From Prevotella sp. UBA1395 (GTDB lineage: Bacteria > Bacteroidota > Bacteroidia > Bacteroidales > Bacteroidaceae), in NCBI GenBank assembly GCA_002305235.1, contig DBQL01000035.1, positions 1 to 6,444 of the forward strand: a stretch of 6,444 nucleotides of DNA, read 5' to 3'. The position numbers and the translations under genes were made by a program. Positions 5,323 to 6,444 of this stretch are shown one piece after another; the stretch's first letter is position 1, and the number at the start of each line of letters is the position of its first letter. The notes under the pieces are model-generated. The model saw only the letters and a list, made by a program, of their open reading frames with translations, made no database searches and was not told the DNA's origin.

Positions 5323-6221
5323 ATTTAAATGTAAACATCAATCAATTGCATCTCAGCAATCCGGTGATGACCGCAAGTGGTACTTTTGGTTACGGTTTGG
5401 AGTTTCAAGACTTGGTTCCGTTAGAAGAGATTGGCGGAATCATCGTGAAAGGCACCACGCTTCAGCCTCGTGAGGGCAACGATTACCCCCGAATGGCCGA
5501 GACACCATCGGGTATGCTCAATTGTGTTGGGTTGCAAAACAAGGGCGTGGACTATTTTTGCGACCATATTTACCCGCAGATTAAAGACATCAAATCGCAG
5601 ATGATAGTCAATGTGAGTGGCAATACACCTGAGAATTATGCCGAGTGCGCCGCCAAGATCGATGCCTTGGACCACATCCCGGCCATCGAGCTGAATATCT
5701 CATGCCCCAATGTTCACGAGGGCGGCATGGCTTTCGGAGTGACCTGCTCGGGTGCCGAGAGTGTGGTAAGGGCCGTTCGCCGCGTCTATCACAAGACGCT
5801 TATCGTGAAACTTTCACCCAATGTGACCGACATTTCAGAGATTGCACGCGCCTGCGAGGCAGAGGGTGCCGACTCCGTTTCGCTCATCAATACGTTGATG
5901 GGAATGGCCATCGACATCGAGCGCAGGCAGCCCAAGTTGAGCATTCGTACCGGCGGACTGAGCGGTCCGGCGGTCAAGCCGGTTGCCGTTCGCATGGTGT
6001 GGGACGTGGCCCATGCCGTGAAGATACCCGTTATCGGTCTTGGCGGCATCATGAATGCGGCCGATGCCATCGAGTTTTTCATGGCCGGGGCGACGGCCAT
6101 ACAGATTGGAACTGCCAATTTCATCGATCCCACGGTTACCTTGAAAGTGAAGAACGGCATTGCCGAATGGCTTGAAAGCCACGGCTGTCACAGTGTACGA
6201 GATATCATCGGCGTGGTGTAG
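5316..6221 (+). CDS. pyrD: Dihydroorotate dehydrogenase, type 1B catalytic subunit
   Basis: This encodes 301 residues, close to the usual type 1B length. It oxidises dihydroorotate to orotate, the fourth step of de novo pyrimidine synthesis, using FMN. The TIM-barrel motifs are in order: [13 protein letters not shown] (15-27), GGIIVKGTT (40-48, with the FMN-contacting K45), [14 protein letters not shown] (64-77, substrate-site asparagines), VNVSG (98-102), ELNISCPNV (125-133) with catalytic base C130 as in class 1 enzymes (class 2 uses serine), [10 protein letters not shown] (163-172), INT (190-192), [10 protein letters not shown] (212-221), IGLGGI (239-244) and the phosphate-binding [15 protein letters not shown]. 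The cysteine base and adjacent pyrK make this the NAD-linked 1B form, a PyrD2K2 heterotetramer. The ATG overlaps the end of pyrK (ATGGTAG), so the two form one operon. It ends with TAG at 6219-6221, and a weak hairpin at 6361-6376 may follow. Confidence 0.96.
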   Translation: MVDLNVNINQLHLSNPVMTASGTFGYGLEFQDLVPLEEIGGIIVKGTTLQPREGNDYPRMAETPSGMLNCVGLQNKGVDYFCDHIYPQIKDIKSQMIVNVSGNTPENYAECAAKIDALDHIPAIELNISCPNVHEGGMAFGVTCSGAESVVRAVRRVYHKTLIVKLSPNVTDISEIARACEAEGADSVSLINTLMGMAIDIERRQPKLSIRTGGLSGPAVKPVAVRMVWDVAHAVKIPVIGLGGIMNAADAIEFFMAGATAIQIGTANFIDPTVTLKVKNGIAEWLESHGCHSVRDIIGVV

Positions 6222-6444
6222 GTGGGTCGTTGGCCGATCGTTCGTGGGGCTGCCGCAATATCAAAGCCGGTTGCCCGAGAGCCTCTCGAGCGTCGCACGG
6301 TCGGCATTGCCACTGTCGCCACTCCTCCGCTTGCCCATGACATGCGTGCTGTGAGAGCATCGTCATGCCGATGACGCAAGTTTGTCATGCCGTATATACC
6401 GGTCCGACAAGCCACTATATATAATATGGTATAGACAGGTTGTT
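6222..6444. other. Tail after pyrD without a recognisable gene
   Basis: The first 140 bases or so are strikingly G+C-rich for a spacer here, then the last 55 become A+T-rich (ACTATATATAATATGG). Two short open frames cross it, the in-frame extension beyond the pyrD stop and a 75-codon minus-strand frame from 6415, but neither looks like a known protein. A small hairpin, CGTCAT-GCCG-ATGACG at 6361-6376, could be a weak terminator for pyrKD, although no T-run follows. Confidence 0.35.
6362..6392 (+). repeat. Short direct repeat GTCATGCCG
   Basis: Exact 9-nt copies at 6362-6370 and 6384-6392 lie 22 bp apart. The first copy overlaps the hairpin at 6361-6376. The second begins inside the left arm of a weaker stem, TTGTC 6382-6386 with GACAA 6406-6410. 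Confidence 0.35.

Noticed and set aside
5645..6175. Plus-strand open frame of 176 codons, and minus frames at 5789-6191
   Set aside because: They lie inside pyrD in other frames. PyrD has all catalytic and FMN motifs without interruption.

Overview
The window looks like ordinary chromosome from a Bacteroidota bacterium, most likely order Bacteroidales and plausibly a Prevotella relative. Three things point there. The -7 boxes upstream of the genes have the form TAnnTTTG(CA), which is the promoter type of this phylum. Start codons lack strong Shine-Dalgarno sequences. The proteins (TerB+DnaJ protein, stand-alone HsdR-N domain protein, Bacteroidales-type HTH regulator, PyrK/PyrD-1B pair) have the expected flavour. 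The genus is an inference.

Layout: (1) positions 1-818, minus strand, a TerB domain joined to a C-terminal J domain (DjlA-like co-chaperone), cut by the window edge a few codons before its stop. (2) 1012-1221, plus strand, a 69-residue single-span membrane protein of unknown role, divergent from gene 1. (3) A strong two-way terminator at about 1267-1307 between this small gene and (4) the minus-strand gene at 1318-1767, a stand-alone type I restriction R-subunit N-terminal domain with an intact D/E-x-K nuclease signature. (5) 1847-2875, plus strand, holA, the DNA polymerase III delta subunit; genes 4 and 5 diverge from a symmetric promoter pair. (6) 2876-about 3935, more than 1 kb without a convincing gene. 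Its left part (about 41% G+C) has several inverted repeats, and its right part is about 24% G+C with degenerate AT-rich repeats. (7) 3981-4472, plus strand, an XRE-type HTH regulator with a textbook Bacteroidota promoter and a 9-bp inverted repeat lying across its first possible start codon. (8) A 12-bp-stem hairpin terminator, then (9) pyrK (4549-5322) and (10) pyrD type 1B (5316-6221), overlapping by 7 nt. (11) 6222-6444, a G+C-rich then A+T-rich tail without a recognisable gene.

Functionally, pyrK and pyrD together encode the NAD-dependent heterotetrameric dihydroorotate dehydrogenase of pyrimidine synthesis, and holA supplies the clamp-loader delta subunit. The HTH regulator lies directly before pyrKD but is separated from it by a terminator and a separate promoter, so control of pyrKD by it is not shown.

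I see no CRISPR array, tRNA, rRNA, transposase or phage module. The best leads for something undescribed are the structured gene-free block after holA, the control region of the HTH gene, and the nuclease-fold protein paired with holA. None of these is proven to be a new system from sequence alone.
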